Positions 12,173 through 27,100 of a stretch of 64,000 nt of DNA are shown here, piece after piece. The stretch lies in NCBI GenBank assembly GCA_905183005.1, contig CAJJDO010000054.1, forward strand, positions 186,001-250,000, read 5' to 3'. How positions within the stretch are numbered: position 1 is the stretch's first letter; the number at the start of each line of letters is the position of its first letter. Both the position numbers and the translations under genes were made by a program. This stretch comes from Paramecium pentaurelia (lineage: Eukaryota; Ciliophora; Oligohymenophorea; Peniculida; Parameciidae). The notes under the pieces were generated by a model, which was given only the letters and a program-made list of their open reading frames with translations, searched no databases and was not told where the DNA came from.

Positions 12173-13435
12173 ATGGAATCGTTGAATGAATATGTTTTAT
12201 AATTTATTGAATAATAACGATGCCATCGCCATCCATTAGAGAAGGCAAAAATGATTAAATTGAAATGCAATTTCCGTGATTCATTTATTTGCACTTAATG
12301 TATAGAGATTGATAGTCATCTATAAATGATGTCTATAAAGCGTGCTTCAGATTTATTAACAAATTTCATTATGTTTGAATGGAAATAACCTTAACAAAAA
12401 ACTCAGTAAATAAAAGATAAATTACAATAATTTACAGATATTTTCAATAATCTGTTACAATAATTGGAGACTCAAATTAATGAAAGAGATTAAAAAACAT
12501 AGAATTTATAAAAGAATTATTTCTAGAAATTGAATGAAATTGAAAGATTAATTAGACATCTTACAAGTGATATCAAAATAGAGACAAAAATAAAAGATGT
12601 GAATCAAATGGATAGGTAAATATAATTATCTGATAATCTCAAATCTTCACTTCTTTTATTATTGTAAAATGATGAATTGCTATCAACATGCAGTTAAAAA
12701 GAACACTTAATTTTTAATTAAAGATTAGAAAAGAGACTAAGTATGTTAGATGAAACACTCTAAGATATGACTTCATAGATACAATAATAAATGGATGAAT
12801 TCAATTAAAACATGTAAAATATTTCAATGTCTCGTAAACTATCTAATGCTGAACCTTTTATGGGGACTTAATCAATTTTAGCATCTCCAGCAATGAATGT
12901 TAGTCCAAGTCAAAGATAGTTATTTTTATCTACCTTTAGTAGTCAATTATCTAAGACATTTCTCAATCCATTTACATTTAAATAAGTGCATTCTTAATTC
13001 AAATTAATCAGTCCAACTAGATTACTTATACCTCCAAATACAGGCAATAAAACTAATAAAACCAGATTAGCTTTGATAGGACCTCGTTTATAAGAAGGAC
13101 CTCTTAAACCACCAAAATCAATAACATTTAGTATTTAACAATAAATATTATAAACATTTTAAATAGGAGTATGTGAAACAGGATCTGTTGAATTAGATCC
13201 TACAAAACCTCACAAATTATTTTTGGCTTCCAAATTCCCCTTTTTTAATAGGGGTGATTAACTTACTTTAACAGTTAATCCTGCCACTGGATTAATCTAA
13301 TTAGTGAAAAATAAAGCATATAATCAACCTGTTTAAGCTGAATTATAAATTGATTGTTGGACTAATATGGTCTTTGTTGTGGCATCTGCAGATTGTGGAG
13401 GTTCAGGAGAGATTCATATCATTTATGATGAATGA
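12173..13435 (+). CDS. B-box-like zinc-binding/coiled-coil protein (TRIM-like)
   Basis: Single-exon frame, 420 residues, ATG at 12173 and TGA at 13433. Near the N-terminus (about residues 17-50) a CHRH pair, a lone Cys, a CTQC pair and a DSH form a spacing like a B-box zinc finger. A coiled coil follows (about residues 75-220), then a Ser/Pro/Thr-rich linker. The last 90 residues look like a beta-rich domain ending in SADCGGSGEIH. This resembles the B-box/coiled-coil/C-terminal domain order of TRIM proteins but without a RING. Zinc binding is inferred from Cys/His spacing only. The next gene begins 68 bp downstream on the same strand. Confidence 0.72.
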
Positions 13436-13503
13436 GAATCTATATATTTTTACAAATAAAAAGATCGTTAAGGGAAACCTTAAATTATTAATAAATAAAT
13501 TTA

Positions 13504-13969
13504 ATGTCTTAAATCAATTTTGAGAATGAAGGTTATGAATATTAGCCATCTGAACATTCTGATAGAGAGTAGCCAACACCATCTAAACCAAATCAACAAC
13601 AACTATAGTAATAACAATAAAGATTCACTTAAGAATCTCTTGTTTACAGTGCATGTAAGATAATAAATTCAAATCTTCTTTAGCATCTTAAGATACAAAT
13701 CGTATATTTCAATCAGTAAGTTCTCCTAATTTCTAAAAAGGACCATTAATTCTAGTGAATAATGAATAGGAATAATAATAAAATCAAGTTCTACAACCTA
13801 AATAGTAAGTTAGTAATTAAAATATGCCAAAAGTTGTATAGATAATAAGGCCAGACAGTACAAAAAAATAATAAATATAACCTTAAAGTCCTATTAAAAC
13901 ACCAGTTTAAGAATCAAAATTGCCTTAATTTGTTTAACAATCTTAATAATCTTAGATGTCTTAACTTTC

Positions 13970-14000
<31 letters not shown>

Positions 14001-15866
14001 TCATAATCTTAATGTACAGTGATAGAATTAGAATAATAATTAATGCAGGAAAGATTAAATTCAGAATAATTAAGAATTTATAATCATATTATAAAAATGG
14101 AATTAGAGAAAAAATTATATAATTAAGGAGTGTTTATTACAAATTCAAAAAACAAAAAAAGAAATGAGAATGCTATTGATATCTATTTAGAATTATAACA
14201 TAATAGAGTGTAGATGTAAACTATTTAGAATGAATTTAAATAGAGAGATTAAATTATATAACATTTAGAAAATTAACTTAAATAATCTAATTAAATAAAT
14301 GAGTTAATGAAAAAACATGATAATGAATTATAATAATAGAATGAAGAATTATCATAATCAATGTAAGAGGCTATGAAGAATATAACTCATGCAAATTAGA
14401 CTATTTAATAATAAGAACAAGAGAAAGATGCTTTAATTGATCATATAGAATAACAAAAGGAATAAATTGAATAATTGTAATAATAAGTAGAAAAATTGAA
14501 ATTTGAAAATTAAGAAAGAAAGAAATAATCAGAAACATCAAATGAATAAATAAAAAAAATGATATAAATTTAAGAGAAACTTGGTTAATTAGAAGAAGAA
14601 TTATAATTAAAAAAGAATGAAGTTGTTACTGCAGAGAATTCAAAAAAAGTATAAATTATTTTATATTATTTAAGCAATTACAAAAGAATATTTCTGATAA
14701 ATAAAAAGAAATTATGAGTTTCTAATTATAATTGACTGAAGCCAATAATAAATTATTAGAATGTGAATAAGCAAATAGAGAATTGAGTAGATAATTTAAT
14801 TAAAGTGTTTATTAAATGTCCTAACTTAAAAAGTATAAAATATATATAATATTAGATAAACTGAAGAATAATAAAGTAGAATTGAAAACTTAGAATAATT
14901 AAATTATGAAATTGAAAGTAATATGACAAAGACAGGAAGATAAATTTGTGAAGCTGATAGAATGATGAATGAAAAAGAATAGTTAATTAAAAAATAATAA
15001 TAAGAATTAGAGAATATATTAAAATAAAATGAAGAAATGTCAAAAGAATTTAATTAATTAGTTTAAGTACATTAATAATTTGGGGCTTTGAATGAAAAAC
15101 ATTAATAATTTTAATAAAAATATGAAATATTATAAAAAGAATATTAGTAAAGAAATAAAGAATTTTAAGAAGCATCTTAATAAATTGAAATCTTTTTATA
15201 AGAAATTCAATAATTAAAATAAACTAATAATGAACTTTAAAATGAAAGATAATAAATATTAGAAGAACTTGATATTTTATAATAAGTTAAATATGAATCA
15301 GAATAAACTATTTAGTAATTAAAATTTGATAATAATGAATTATCATTGCTCTTGTAAGAAAGATAAGAATTAAGTGGTAAATATCATGCCTTAGAAATTA
15401 AATTCTAAGCAGATATAGAATATTATGAAAAGTAATTTTATATTATTATATAAATAGAACAATAAAGGATATGAATGAGAAATTAGAATTATCCTAAAAT
15501 ACATCTCCAAATATTGCTTTGGAAGAAAAAAGATTAGTTGAATTACATAAGATTTATGAAAAGCTTGATAGGTTGCTATTTCATTTAACATAAAAAATTT
15601 CTAATGAAAAACCATCTTTCAAGGTAGATGTAGTAATCTCATAGTTAAGTGGATCTATTGAATAAATTGAAAAATATTTCAAATAATCAAGCAATCGATC
15701 TTAATAAGATAAATTTTAGAATTCATAAGGATCTGTGATAAATGATCATAATAAAATAAGTACTAATAGACCTTCAGATGCAGAATTATTCAAAAATAAT
15801 GACATAACAAATATTAAATAAATCTAAACTTAGTAAACAGTAGCAAAAAGAAAATATTTTTTATGA
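13504..15866 (+). CDS. Long Gln-rich coiled-coil protein
   Basis: 752 residues after removing introns at 13655-13683, 14649-14674, 14833-14855 and 15432-15457 (23-29 nt). Residues 1-180 are low-complexity and rich in Gln, Pro and Ser, including a run of glutamines encoded by TAA. From about residue 190 to 650 the protein is a nearly continuous coiled coil (Glu, Gln, Lys, Leu, Asn). The second intron appears to end in AAG; without removing it the frame closes at once. No named family was recognised. A cytoskeletal or basal-body scaffold is a reasonable guess from the coiled coil alone. Confidence 0.8.
13974..14001 (+). repeat. (TAA)n microsatellite encoding polyglutamine
   Basis: About nine TAA units in the frame of the coiled-coil gene. 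In this genetic code each is glutamine, so the repeat is a length-variable Gln run rather than a string of stops. Confidence 0.9.
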
Positions 15867-15954
15867 ATTATTAATCTATATATATATATATGATAAAATT
15901 TATATAAAATTATAATTAATTTGTATGTATTATTTAACATTTACTTATAAATTC

Positions 15955-17316
15955 TCATTAATAAAATTCAAATAGTTCCTCAACATTATTTATACCATAT
16001 TTATCAATTAATTTTGCTTTTTCAATAATTTATAATAATTAATGTCTTGCATCAACTGGAAATACAATGCTAAATTCAATAAGTCCATCTTTTATTCTAA
16101 TTAAATATGATATATATTTTACTCTAAATCATTATATTACAATAAATAAGATTTATTTGATGGTAATTCATGGAAAAAGTTATCATTTATTTTTACTTCA
16201 TTAATCAATTCAGGCTTATCAATATTGGCATAATTAATTAATGAAAGTCTTGGTTCAACTCCAACAAGTCTATATTATAAGACATATGTTGAATTCAATT
16301 AAAATTGATAGATATCTACAAATGTAACAGGTTCATCTCCAACATAATCATCTCTAACCTAAAACTAAATATTTATGCATACTTTAATTGGATTATATTC
16401 TGGTTCAGGTAACCAATTTTATCCATCATAATATTATCTTATATCAATTGTAAATATTGTTGGCTTGGCAGTTCCTTCGTTATTGTTTTACCAAATAGCA
16501 ATTAAATGAGGATGTATCCAATTAGTAATATTTATTAATGTGTAGGAAATAGTATCTTTGATTTAAATAATGTAGAATGCTTTTTCTAATAGGTGTGGTT
16601 TGATTAACAGAACCTCTGCTTATCCTAGTTCAAAATCTTATCCAAAGACAGCAAATGTTTCTTCATCCACTTACCAATTATATAATTCAGTTTATCCTGT
16701 TTTATTGGGATAGTTATATTCAAATACAGGATTCATATCAAATTAAGTGTCAGAAGTATAATTTTGAGGGATGACTCTAATAATAAAATGACCTATATTA
16801 GTATTTGAATATTATTTTTCTAAATCTTAAGTAATGAAATATCTTATCTTTTCTGATTCTCTATCTAAAATCATAATGCGAAATTCTAAATATAATTTGA
16901 TTAGTTACTATCTGCTAATGTTTCTTTTTATTGTTTTTCACTATTTTATTTAACTACATTACTAGCAGCAAAAGCAAATGATTGATTGAGTTAATGAGTT
17001 TTAAGATCCAAAAACTTAACTTTCATATCTTCAGGGTCAAGAAAACACAAGGTCCTAATAATGAGTTTAAAAATTACTATGGATATATTTGATAGAAGTA
17101 TTTGACATCATTACTGATTTAGCCTCTGCCAATAATTTATTGTGACTCTACATCATAAATTTCATAAGAGCCGGCATCGTAATAAATAAAAGCTTGATTT
17201 TCATTTAATGGAACTATTTTGTCAATGAATTTGCATAAATTGTCAGTTTTAACTTTGATTGAAGATTAAAGAAGAATCTTAAGTCTTAAATCATCCTTGC
17301 GTTCTTATTATATCAT
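15955..17316 (-). CDS. Protein of unknown function, beta-rich
   Basis: 429 residues with introns at 17055-17077, 16886-16908 and 16097-16122 (23, 23 and 26 nt); stop at 15957-15955. The start chosen is the ATG at 17316, the first in frame after an upstream TGA at 17343-17341. The sequence is a mix of short hydrophobic and polar stretches typical of a beta-sheet or propeller protein (for example FIYYDAGSYEIYD, then HPHLIAIW), with no signal peptide or membrane segment. No catalytic motif and no known family were recognised. Repeated strand-turn patterns might suggest a propeller, but this was not established. Confidence 0.72.
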
Positions 17317-17437
17317 TTGTATTGAATTAATAAATTTTATTCAAAATTACAGATTCCTTTTATGTTTAAATTAATTCACCAATATATTTCATAATTCTGA
17401 TCAAATTACAATATAAATTTTATAATAATAATAATAC

Positions 17438-19204
17438 TCAAATCTTACATCCACATTCTTTATCTAAATTCTTAAAATCAATAATAACATCTTCATTTAT
17501 TTTTTCATACAATTTTATTACATCCAATTAATAAATATCACATTCATTTTACAATAATGTACATAAATTTGGAACAGTTCTATCTAAATCTGAATGGATA
17601 AACTCTTTAATATAAGTACCTGCACTACTTAATACATAAACTAATAACCACTTTTCATTAATTTTTTTAACCAATAATGAATGAATGATCTTATCTCTTA
17701 CCATTAAAGTTCTTCTATGTAATACTCTTATTGGTGTTTTCTATTTGATTACTAAATCCTTGATGTTATTTGCTTATTCAATTAAATCTTCATTGATTAT
17801 ATTTTTGCATTCAACTATACAACAATAAGCTTTGACTTTATTAGTTTCAGAGTTCTTTAAATCTCCAAAAATATTGGTATCAGTATATGCTAATGGAGTT
17901 ACTTTAACTACATTTTATGAATTGATCTTAGATTCTATTTAATCAAGGATTTCTTAAGTTTAATTTTGTAATCCTTAATGAGGATCAACTAATTCAATAG
18001 CAAAAGGTCTACCATTTCCTAACATTCTTACATCTATATCTTCTCTACCACCAGAATGAAACTTTACACTTGAAGGTTTAAATATCTTGCATGCTTCTGC
18101 ACTCACCAAATCTTCAATTGAATCTTCATAAATTTTATTACCATCTATTATCCATGGAGTCTAACTTATATATCTAGCTAATTTAATATAATTTCCTTTA
18201 ATAAAAATATTCTAATAGCTAGTTGTCACTTCTAATTTAACTGGATAATTAACATTAACTATTTAATATTATGATATCTAATTATTATTTAATTTAGATA
18301 TTTTCTCTAAATTATTTTAAGTTGGTAAAAATGGCTGATTTTATTGATTTTTCTTTTATAATAATCTATTATGAGTTTCTGCTTTCAATTAAGGATCATT
18401 CATTTTTAACTATATTTTAAATATATAATTATACTTTCTTTGTAATTTTCTCCTCCCATATTTGATCATCAATATTTGAAATTAGTTATTTAAATTATTC
18501 AAACTATTTAACATCATCTCCTATATTTTCAAAATTTAAACAAATTTAAAATCTATCATCATTTGGATCACTAGGTACTTTAAGAAATTCACTTAATAAA
18601 CTACACATTATCCACTTAACACAAATTTTAATATCTGTTGCAAAATTTGGAGTTCTAATATATTCATATAATGGATCAATCTAACCAATTTCTGAAATAC
18701 ATTGATTTACTATTATTAATTATCTAATTTAACATCCTATTGGTGTTTTCACTTAAAATTTAAATGCTTCAAATTAATATTACTTTTGTTATATTTCATC
18801 AACTAATATTGAAATGAATTTTTAATCATCCAAACATTATAATATTCCATGACATATTAAACATTTATTAATTTTATCAAAGGTGTGAAAAGGATTTTTA
18901 ATAAATTAATCTTTTAAAGAAGAATGACATGTTTAAGGTTATACATCAGAATCTATAATTTCCCTTTTTCTTTTATAGTATAAGAAATCATACTCCTCTA
19001 CTAATTTCTTTTATATTTTAAACTATTATTTACATTTTCATTTCCAATCAATTTTCCTACATCAAACAACAATTAAATGAATTATTAAGTCTCTCTATAT
19101 GTACTAATCTCTGTAATTTTGAACACTCTCAATATACATCTGATACAAGCATCTCTTTCAAACAATTTATTAAATAAAATTGCCTTAGATTCACTTAATT
19201 ACAT
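17438..19204 (-). CDS. PUS10: tRNA pseudouridine synthase Pus10
   Basis: 572 residues, introns at 19001-19023 and 18410-18434, stop at 17440-17438. The N-terminal THUMP-side region carries the paired Cys motifs of Pus10 (CIRC near residue 20 and CLIC further on). The catalytic block is clear: HSGGREDIDVRMLGNGRPFA, with Asp375 as the expected nucleophile, followed by IELVDPH. Near the C-terminus SSAGTYIKEFIH is the second conserved pseudouridine-synthase strand. Pus10 of archaea and eukaryotes makes pseudouridine at tRNA positions 54 and/or 55. Length is slightly above the human enzyme. Intron one begins GTTT; its placement was chosen because it restores frame between two clearly coding stretches. 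Confidence 0.93.
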
Positions 19205-19408
19205 TATTTATATTTATATTAAAATAGAATTTATCAAAGGATAACTTTCAATAGAACTCAAATATAATATGAATTAAATTAAAGAGTTTTAAATAATCAT
19301 CATTTATAGATTATTATAATTATATTGAGAAACACTTAATAACTTATATATTAGTATATAAATTAATAAATAGTTAAATGATATAATTTGTAGATAATAA
19401 TTTATAAG

Positions 19409-20018
19409 TCAACTTAATAAAATGCATTGATCATCTTTTAATTATTCTTTCAATTCTAAACATTAATCTTAACTTATCTAAAAAATTTTAATAAATCATA
19501 TTTCATACTTAAATAGGTTATTAAAGATTTGTTTGCATATAAAATGAAGATTTTTTATCTAGAAATGGATGAGAATCACATAACATATCTTCTGATTATA
19601 ATTCATTAATAAATTATTAAAATTCTTCTTAATTATTTATCTTAGTATCCTCATTTATTCTTTATTTAAATAATTCATTTCTTTTTTTAAATTATTCTAT
19701 TGTTTCTTTATGTCTATTTTATAATTGAACCAAAGATAATCTCATACTTTCTAAAAGATGGGTCTTTATTTAATATTATCCATTTTGTTTTTCTGATTAA
19801 CATATATCATTTTATTTCTCCTAATCTGGTTAATCTACATCATATGCAAAAAGTTTAGTAAGTAAATTTATCTAATTATTAAAATTTTCTTTGATTACAT
19901 TTCTTCTATACTTTTGTAATGCTTCCTCTCTTTCCAGTCCATGTTGATCTTTTGTATTAAATTTCAATTCAATATGGCTTTAATTTGGAAAATCTTTGAA
20001 AGTTTAATTATTGGACAT
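19409..20018 (-). CDS. Short helical/coiled-coil protein, unknown function
   Basis: 192 residues, start ATG at 20018. A 31-nt intron at 19478-19508 is inferred because reading through it gives a TGA, while splicing adds a further 23 coding-like residues (ending LLS) before TGA at 19411-19409. The sequence is highly charged and Gln-rich with a likely coiled coil (about residues 90-150), no membrane segment and no recognised motif. It is divergent from the prefoldin gene; the start codons are 45 bp apart. Confidence 0.7.
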
Positions 20019-20063
20019 GACAATTTATATATATATTAAATAATTATCATAATTAATTAATAA

Positions 20064-20660
20064 ATGGACCTTGTAACAAAGTAGGCATAAAACAATAGAA
20101 AAATCCCAGAAGCTATTTTCTTTGAAAATATTGATGAATTGATCTCCAAGAATTCTATTCAAAGATTAATGGAAAGCTTATAGGAAGCATATAAGTAATA
20201 ATTAATTGAATTTTAGCAAATATAAATTTATGGAAGCACAATTAGTCAAATAAAGAGAATCAATGCAAAATAAATTACCAGAAATTGAAAGAGCTTTGAG
20301 TATTGTAGAACATTTAGAAAACTAAAAAGAAGATGAAGTTGTTGATTTTCTTATTACAGATACTATTTATTCAAAAGCTGTTTTACCTAAAGAAAATAAG
20401 ACTGTTGCTCTTTGGTTAGGTGCCAATGTTATGGTTGAATTTGAATTTAATGAAGCTAAAGCACTTTTATCATCAAACAAAGAAAATGCCAGCTCAAATC
20501 TTAGACAATTTGTATTTCCTTAATATTGATATAGGATGAAGACATAGTGTTCTTAAAAGATTAAATCACTACAATCGAAGTTAATATAGCTAGAGTATAT
20601 AATGCTAACATTAGAATCTAATAAACATAATAATAATAGCAATAATAATAAGCAAAATGA
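20064..20660 (+). CDS. PFD3: Prefoldin subunit 3 (VBP1 orthologue)
   Basis: 183 residues with introns at 20195-20216 (22 nt) and 20512-20534 (23 nt). The layout is that of an alpha-class prefoldin: N-terminal helix starting RKIPEAIFFE, first coiled coil, a central beta hairpin segment (TVALWLGANVMVEF) and a second coiled coil with the conserved DQITTIEVNIARVYN stretch. The tail is a short Gln run encoded mainly by TAA. Prefoldin is the hexameric co-chaperone that delivers unfolded actin and tubulin to the CCT chaperonin. Size matches the human subunit. Confidence 0.93.
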
Positions 20661-21178
20661 AATATATTTATTTAAAGTACATAAAAAAAATTGTATTTCA
20701 TCTAATTTATATTTGAATTCAATTAACCTTCTTTATATTTTGAATTTTTTTAAATATTCAAATTATTATTAAAGTTTTTTTGACCTAACAATAATGATCT
20801 TTATTTTTATATACTTTTCAACATAATCCCATCTGATCCTCTAAATTCTTACTAATTTAATTAATTAAAATACAACGAAATAATTCACTCTTATTTTTTT
20901 TATAGGAACTCTGATTAATTTACAATTATCATCTTAATTTGATAATAAAAACATATTAAAATTTTTAAGATATTATTTGTAAATTAAAATAAATGATTGA
21001 AGATTAAGAATTACAGATGAATTAACATTATCTTATTCGAATATATCATTGAATTAATTTGTATGATAAATTTTTTATGAATTGACTACATTACTCAAAA
21101 TTTTAGATAGTTAAATGAAAAAGTTATAAATGAATTAAAGAATTATATAAAATTTAGATAGCTATATATATCAAAAAA
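20661..21178. other. Intergenic between convergent gene ends; weak ORF only
   Basis: 518 bp, very AT-rich. The only coding-like signal is a minus-strand frame starting at 20954 that becomes protein-like after removing a candidate 22-nt intron at 20852-20873, but it has no clear stop before running antisense through PFD3. Not called as a gene. Confidence 0.5.
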
Positions 21179-24100
21179 TCAATAAAATAACGTAACAGCA
21201 GCTCCTTTATCTTCAACTTTTGGTCCTTGAAATGCTTTCTTTAGTTTATCTAATAACAATTTTGATTATTAAATAAAATCAAATATAAATGATACAGCTA
21301 AAATTGATGTGGAAGTAAAAATGTGTAGCCATCCTAAACTTATCGAATTTTCTAAGGTCAAAGACATTTCCACTCTATAGGCATAAAAAAGAAATGTAAT
21401 AGTGTTGAATATAATCATCATCTCAGTTATGATACTTTTATAATATTCATATGGATTTGATAAAGGCTTATTTGCAATAAGATAACACAAAAATAAGGAT
21501 TAATTAATTGCAATACATAGAGTTTAAAGTTGGCCTTCTTTTTACATAAATACTATTAAGCTAATGAATACTAATTTTTTTATAAGCAATACACCATTAA
21601 ATTGTGTAACCCATATAGATTTTGATTCTTAGACTCCTTCAAATAATGCATCATATTTATTTTTGACTTTTAAAGTTGAAGTATTTGAAAAACTTTGCAT
21701 TACATTGAAAGTATAAATTGAGATAGAAATGTATGTAATAAATACCAAAAGAGACAAATAAGAGTTGAATACTAAAACAGAATCTTAACTTTGAAAATAA
21801 GATAATTGAATTGTAGTAGCAAAGCAAACATCATAAGAATTTGACATAATTATTCTTAAAATTCCATTATAATAAAATTGTTTAGATTTCTTTTTCAAAT
21901 TTCTTCTTGTAGAATAGACTAATTTTCCTATTGTTAAATTCAATTTAGATATATAATAAGGTCCAATTCTATATAAAGTAATATGTATATATTTAGTGGC
22001 CAAATAACCTCCAAATGCAGAAAGGAAACAAAATAGAAAGCTCTAAAAATTAGTAAAAAAATAAGCATTTATAGAATCTTTCTCAAATTTTTTCAAGGTT
22101 GGAATAACATAAGTAGCATCTCCATCTAAAGAATTAAAAAATTTATCAATTCCTAATGTTGACATTAGAGGAGAAATAGTAATCAATTTAAAAACATCAA
22201 AATAAATATTAAGATTGTTTGGAAATTGAATATCGATGTATTTAACATAGGATAAGTATTACAATTAATCCATGAGATTCCAAAAGATATCTGAAGAACC
22301 TGTAAGCAAACATATGGAGGATATACCTGCTAAAGAGTATATAACAGCTTAATTGAAGGCTTAAGCACTTTCAGCAATAGCTTTTTGTGCTTAACTTAAA
22401 ACTGATGGGGTAAGCAAGACTAATGTTCCTGAAGACTCTTTAAGAGACAAGTTAAATTCAGAGAGTATAGGGTCTTCAAGAAATATAATTTTGAAAACAG
22501 GGTTATCAACAGGTACAAAGAAATTAATTCTAAAATTAAGAATAATTTCTGTAATTTCATCAGATGGACTTGCCTTCATTACAGACAAAGTAATCTAAAA
22601 TTCACTATTTTCCATATTAGCAATGTCTGTTGTTAAGAAATTTGAAATATCATTATTTATTTTGCTAGAATATTTCATTTTTTGATCAAATTTTACTTAT
22701 ACATCCTCAAAATCTTCTGGATTTTTTGTTAATAGATTGATCGTAAAAGATGGTTATTTAGAATAAAAGCAATTGGAGAAAGATCCCTCATTGTTAAAAC
22801 ATACAAAATCTTTTTCAATTATACATTATGAATTACAACCATCTCCATCATCATAATTGCCATCATCGCATGCTTCTGCAGATTTAACAAAATAACCATC
22901 TCCACATTAAGCTATACAAATATTTTACTCTACAAATCTCCCCAATTCACATTTTAAACACACTCCTTCCTAACAGTCTAAACAATATTAATCACAAGCT
23001 AATTTACACTTATAACAACCATCATTAAAATCTTCATTCATATCATCACATTATTCATATCCAATAACAACTCCATCTCCACAATATGGAGTACATTTAT
23101 GTTATTCAATTACCCAACCAAAAATATCACATTCATAACAGATACCTAACTCACAATTAGTACACATCTCTTCACATTAATATTAACACATAAAACAACC
23201 ATCAAATTCTATTGAATTTCCATCATCACATTGTTCCTATCCTTTAACAACATATCCATCTCCACAAACAGGAAAACATACATGATTGTCTATATCCCAT
23301 CCTTAAACTTCACATTTATAACAAATGCCTAATTAGCAATCAGTACATTCTGGTTAACATTGATATTTGCATTCAAAACATCCATCATATGGAATTGTAT
23401 TGCCATCATCACATTCTTCATTTCCTATTATAAGTTAATCTCCACAAATAGGAATACAATAATTCCAATCCAATTGCCAACCTTTAGTATTGCATTCCTC
23501 ACAAAACCCTTTTAAACATTTAGTACATTGCTTTTAGCATTCAAAATAACATTGATAACAACCATCTTCTCCAATGTCATTAGCATCATCACATTATTCA
23601 TTTCCAATTACAATACCATCTCCACAAACTGGCTAGCATTCTCTTGTTAATGTATTGATTTCCCAACCAATTCCAGTACATTAATAACATAGGCCATCTA
23701 TACAAGTTGTACATTATTTATGACATTAATAATTACAATCAGAACATCCATCATCACTAATCTTATTTCCATCGTCGCATTATTCATTAAAAGCTAATAT
23801 AGCATCACCACAAACACTAAAACAAGTATTAGTTTTAAAATTTAAATAATATCCATTTATACATTAATCACATTTTCCTTCATTACATAAATAGCAATAA
23901 GGATCACAAGAATATTAACAATTAAAACATCCATCATATGGTTAATCATCTCCATCATCACACTCTTCTTCCATCGACTTTATTCCATCTCCACAAAATG
24001 AAACACATTAATTTTTAAATTAATCTACTTTACCATAACCAGAAGAACTGAGACATTTTTGACATATTCCTTAAACACAAGAAGAGCAATATCGTGGACA

Positions 24101-27100
24101 ATCAAATCTGTTTTAAAAACAACCATCCTAAGCTATTAAGTTCTTATCATCACATTACTCTTTTCCAATCACAATACCATCATCATTAATTTCATAACAT
24201 TTATTAGAATTAATGTAATATCCATTTATGCATTTTTGACATATCCCATATTAACATATCAAACATGAATCTTGACATTGATATTAGGAGAGATAACAAC
24301 CATCATTTGATATAGAATTATAATCATCACATTATTCATTACCAACAATTAAAGAATCTCCATTAATAGGATAACAATATTTTTCCAGTGAATTCAAAAC
24401 CCATCCTTTTTTACATCTCAAACAAAATCCTTGATAACACAATTAACAAGATTCTTAACACTAATATTTACATTAATAGCAATTTATATCTATTAAATCA
24501 TCACATTCCTCATAACCTTTGATTATAATTCCATCTCCGCAAATTGTTTCACATTTCATCTCTAAAGGATTATACATCCATCCAATTTTATTGCATTATA
24601 AACATCCTTCATATGAACAGTTTGAACATGAATCCTAACAACTTAATTAACATTTAAAACATCCATCATATTAAATGATATTTCCATCATCGCATATTTC
24701 ATTACTAACTAACATTCCATCTCCACAAATAGGAGCGCAAACATTAATCTTTGATTATAATGTGTAACCAGAGTTGCATTATATGCATTTACCTTTTTAG
24801 CATTATAAACAATTTGGTATACATGAATATTAACATTTATCACAACCATCATTTGGATTCTCATTAATATCATCACATTATTCTTATTCAAGGGTAATAA
24901 TACCATCATTACATTTTGGTTAACAAAGATTATCTTCTAAATACCATCCATTTTATTCATCACATTTTGTACAAACACCAAATGTACAAGTAATACAATA
25001 TTTTATACATTAAAATTTACAATTAAAACATCCATCATATGGAATTAAATTACCATCATCACATTCTTCATTATAAACAATTATATTGTCTGAACATATA
25101 CTAAAACATTTATTTTCAATTAATTAAAATCCAGTATTACAATCTTCACAAATACCTCTTACACATATACTACATTCAAAATCGCAACTAAACTAACAAT
25201 TATGGCATCCATCAAATGGATTATAATTTCCATCATCACAATCCTCTCCATCTACTACTATGTTATCTCCACAGATAGGAAGACAAGGCAAATTAACTCC
25301 ATCATCATAAAAGCCAGGTTAACATAAGCATTAATTAAATGAGATTGATCTATGAAAATCAGAAACACATGTAATACAATCGCTCTATCCAACTCCATTA
25401 CAATTTTCACAGTATTTATTACATGAAGTACATTAACTTCCAGAAAGATAAGTAAATGGATAGCATTAACATATACCATTTACTAAATAAAATTTATTTG
25501 TAGAAGTATAAGTACAAGATGTACAATCCTCTAAATTATTGCATGTTAAACAACCAGTTTAACTACATGTTACACAACTATAGATCTATGTACTTGAATC
25601 AAATGATAAAAATTAATTAGATAAGCAAGAGGAATCAGAGTGTCCCGATTCCCAAGTAATACATATTGTTTCACTAGAACAATCTTCACAAAATGGAGGG
25701 CACTAATTTTAATAAAATATCTTACATAATGAACAACAATAAAATACTCAGATATAGCACAAAATTCTTCTCTAAAATCTGAATCACCCCCTGTACATTA
25801 TAATTCTAAATCTAAAGTATTGTCTTTAAAAGGATTTTTATAAATTTCAAAGTGTCTAATTCTCTCTTCTTTATTTTTACCAATAAAATTGTATCCGCTG
25901 CTAGGCTTTTGAAAAGCACTACTAGTTGATGTTCCAATTTTATAATAGAAGTTTCCAGAATACTCGTCTCCATAAGTAAGATTAAATCTTATAGTGATTG
26001 CATAGTGAGGTTTTGGAATAGACCATGATTTTTCATATTTTGCATCTCTCCATACCATGACTCCTCCTAATACAAATTTATTTGGAAAGAATGAAAACTT
26101 CTAACCTGTCTTTAGGTTATTACCAGTAGTAGTAACTGTAGTAAAAAATGATTAAACATCATTATATGTCATGTTTAAATCATAAAATCCTTTAGCTAAA
26201 TATCTTGAATCTATTTTAAGTATTATTGTTACATGGTATCTTATCTGCATAATCTATACAATTAGCAGAATATACTGGACAACTACTGACACATCCATTT
26301 TAATATAAAATGTATCCTGATTCACATTCAGAACATTTAGAAAAATCTGAACAAATTTTACAGTTTTCTTTGCATAAACCAGAATCGATAGTAACATTTC
26401 TAAATCCCCATGATTCACTAGAATCTTATAATTTCCCTTAAAAAATTAATTATGGATTTTCAGAAAATGTCCTGAAAATTGCCTCAATTCTTATTAATGT
26501 ATATGATTTAGAATCACAAGAATTAGAATCTGCAAAAATTTTAACAATTTTATTATATTAATATGCTCCTGAGATTTTGATTAATTCTCCTGATTATATA
26601 TTATCTAAAAAAAATTAAATTTTGCTATTGGTTTAAAAATTAAAACAATAAAAAGTAACTCTTAATCTTATAAATTTAATTGCATTAGTCTTACCTAATG
26701 ATAATTACATTCCTTCATTATAATATAATTCTCCAACAAAATCATTATTGTCACAATCCTCATAAACTAAATCAGTATTTTGATTGTGAAATATATCTGG
26801 AATAAAAACAAAAGGCTAATATCTAGGAGAATCAGATGAAGATATAGAGCTAGAATCAAAATATATTTAACTAGATTTAATTCTTCTATCAGGAACACAT
26901 ATATTATCTGATCTTGCTATATAAAAATCTCTTTCACATTCTTAACGACATCCAACTGCTGTTTGAGCATATTTATGAGAAGGATCGCATCCACATGTAC
27001 CACCAGATGATACTGAATTATAATAACATGATGAACAAATATTAGAACTTGAACATGTTTTACAAGTTGGATAACAAATATTCACATATATTAATAAATT

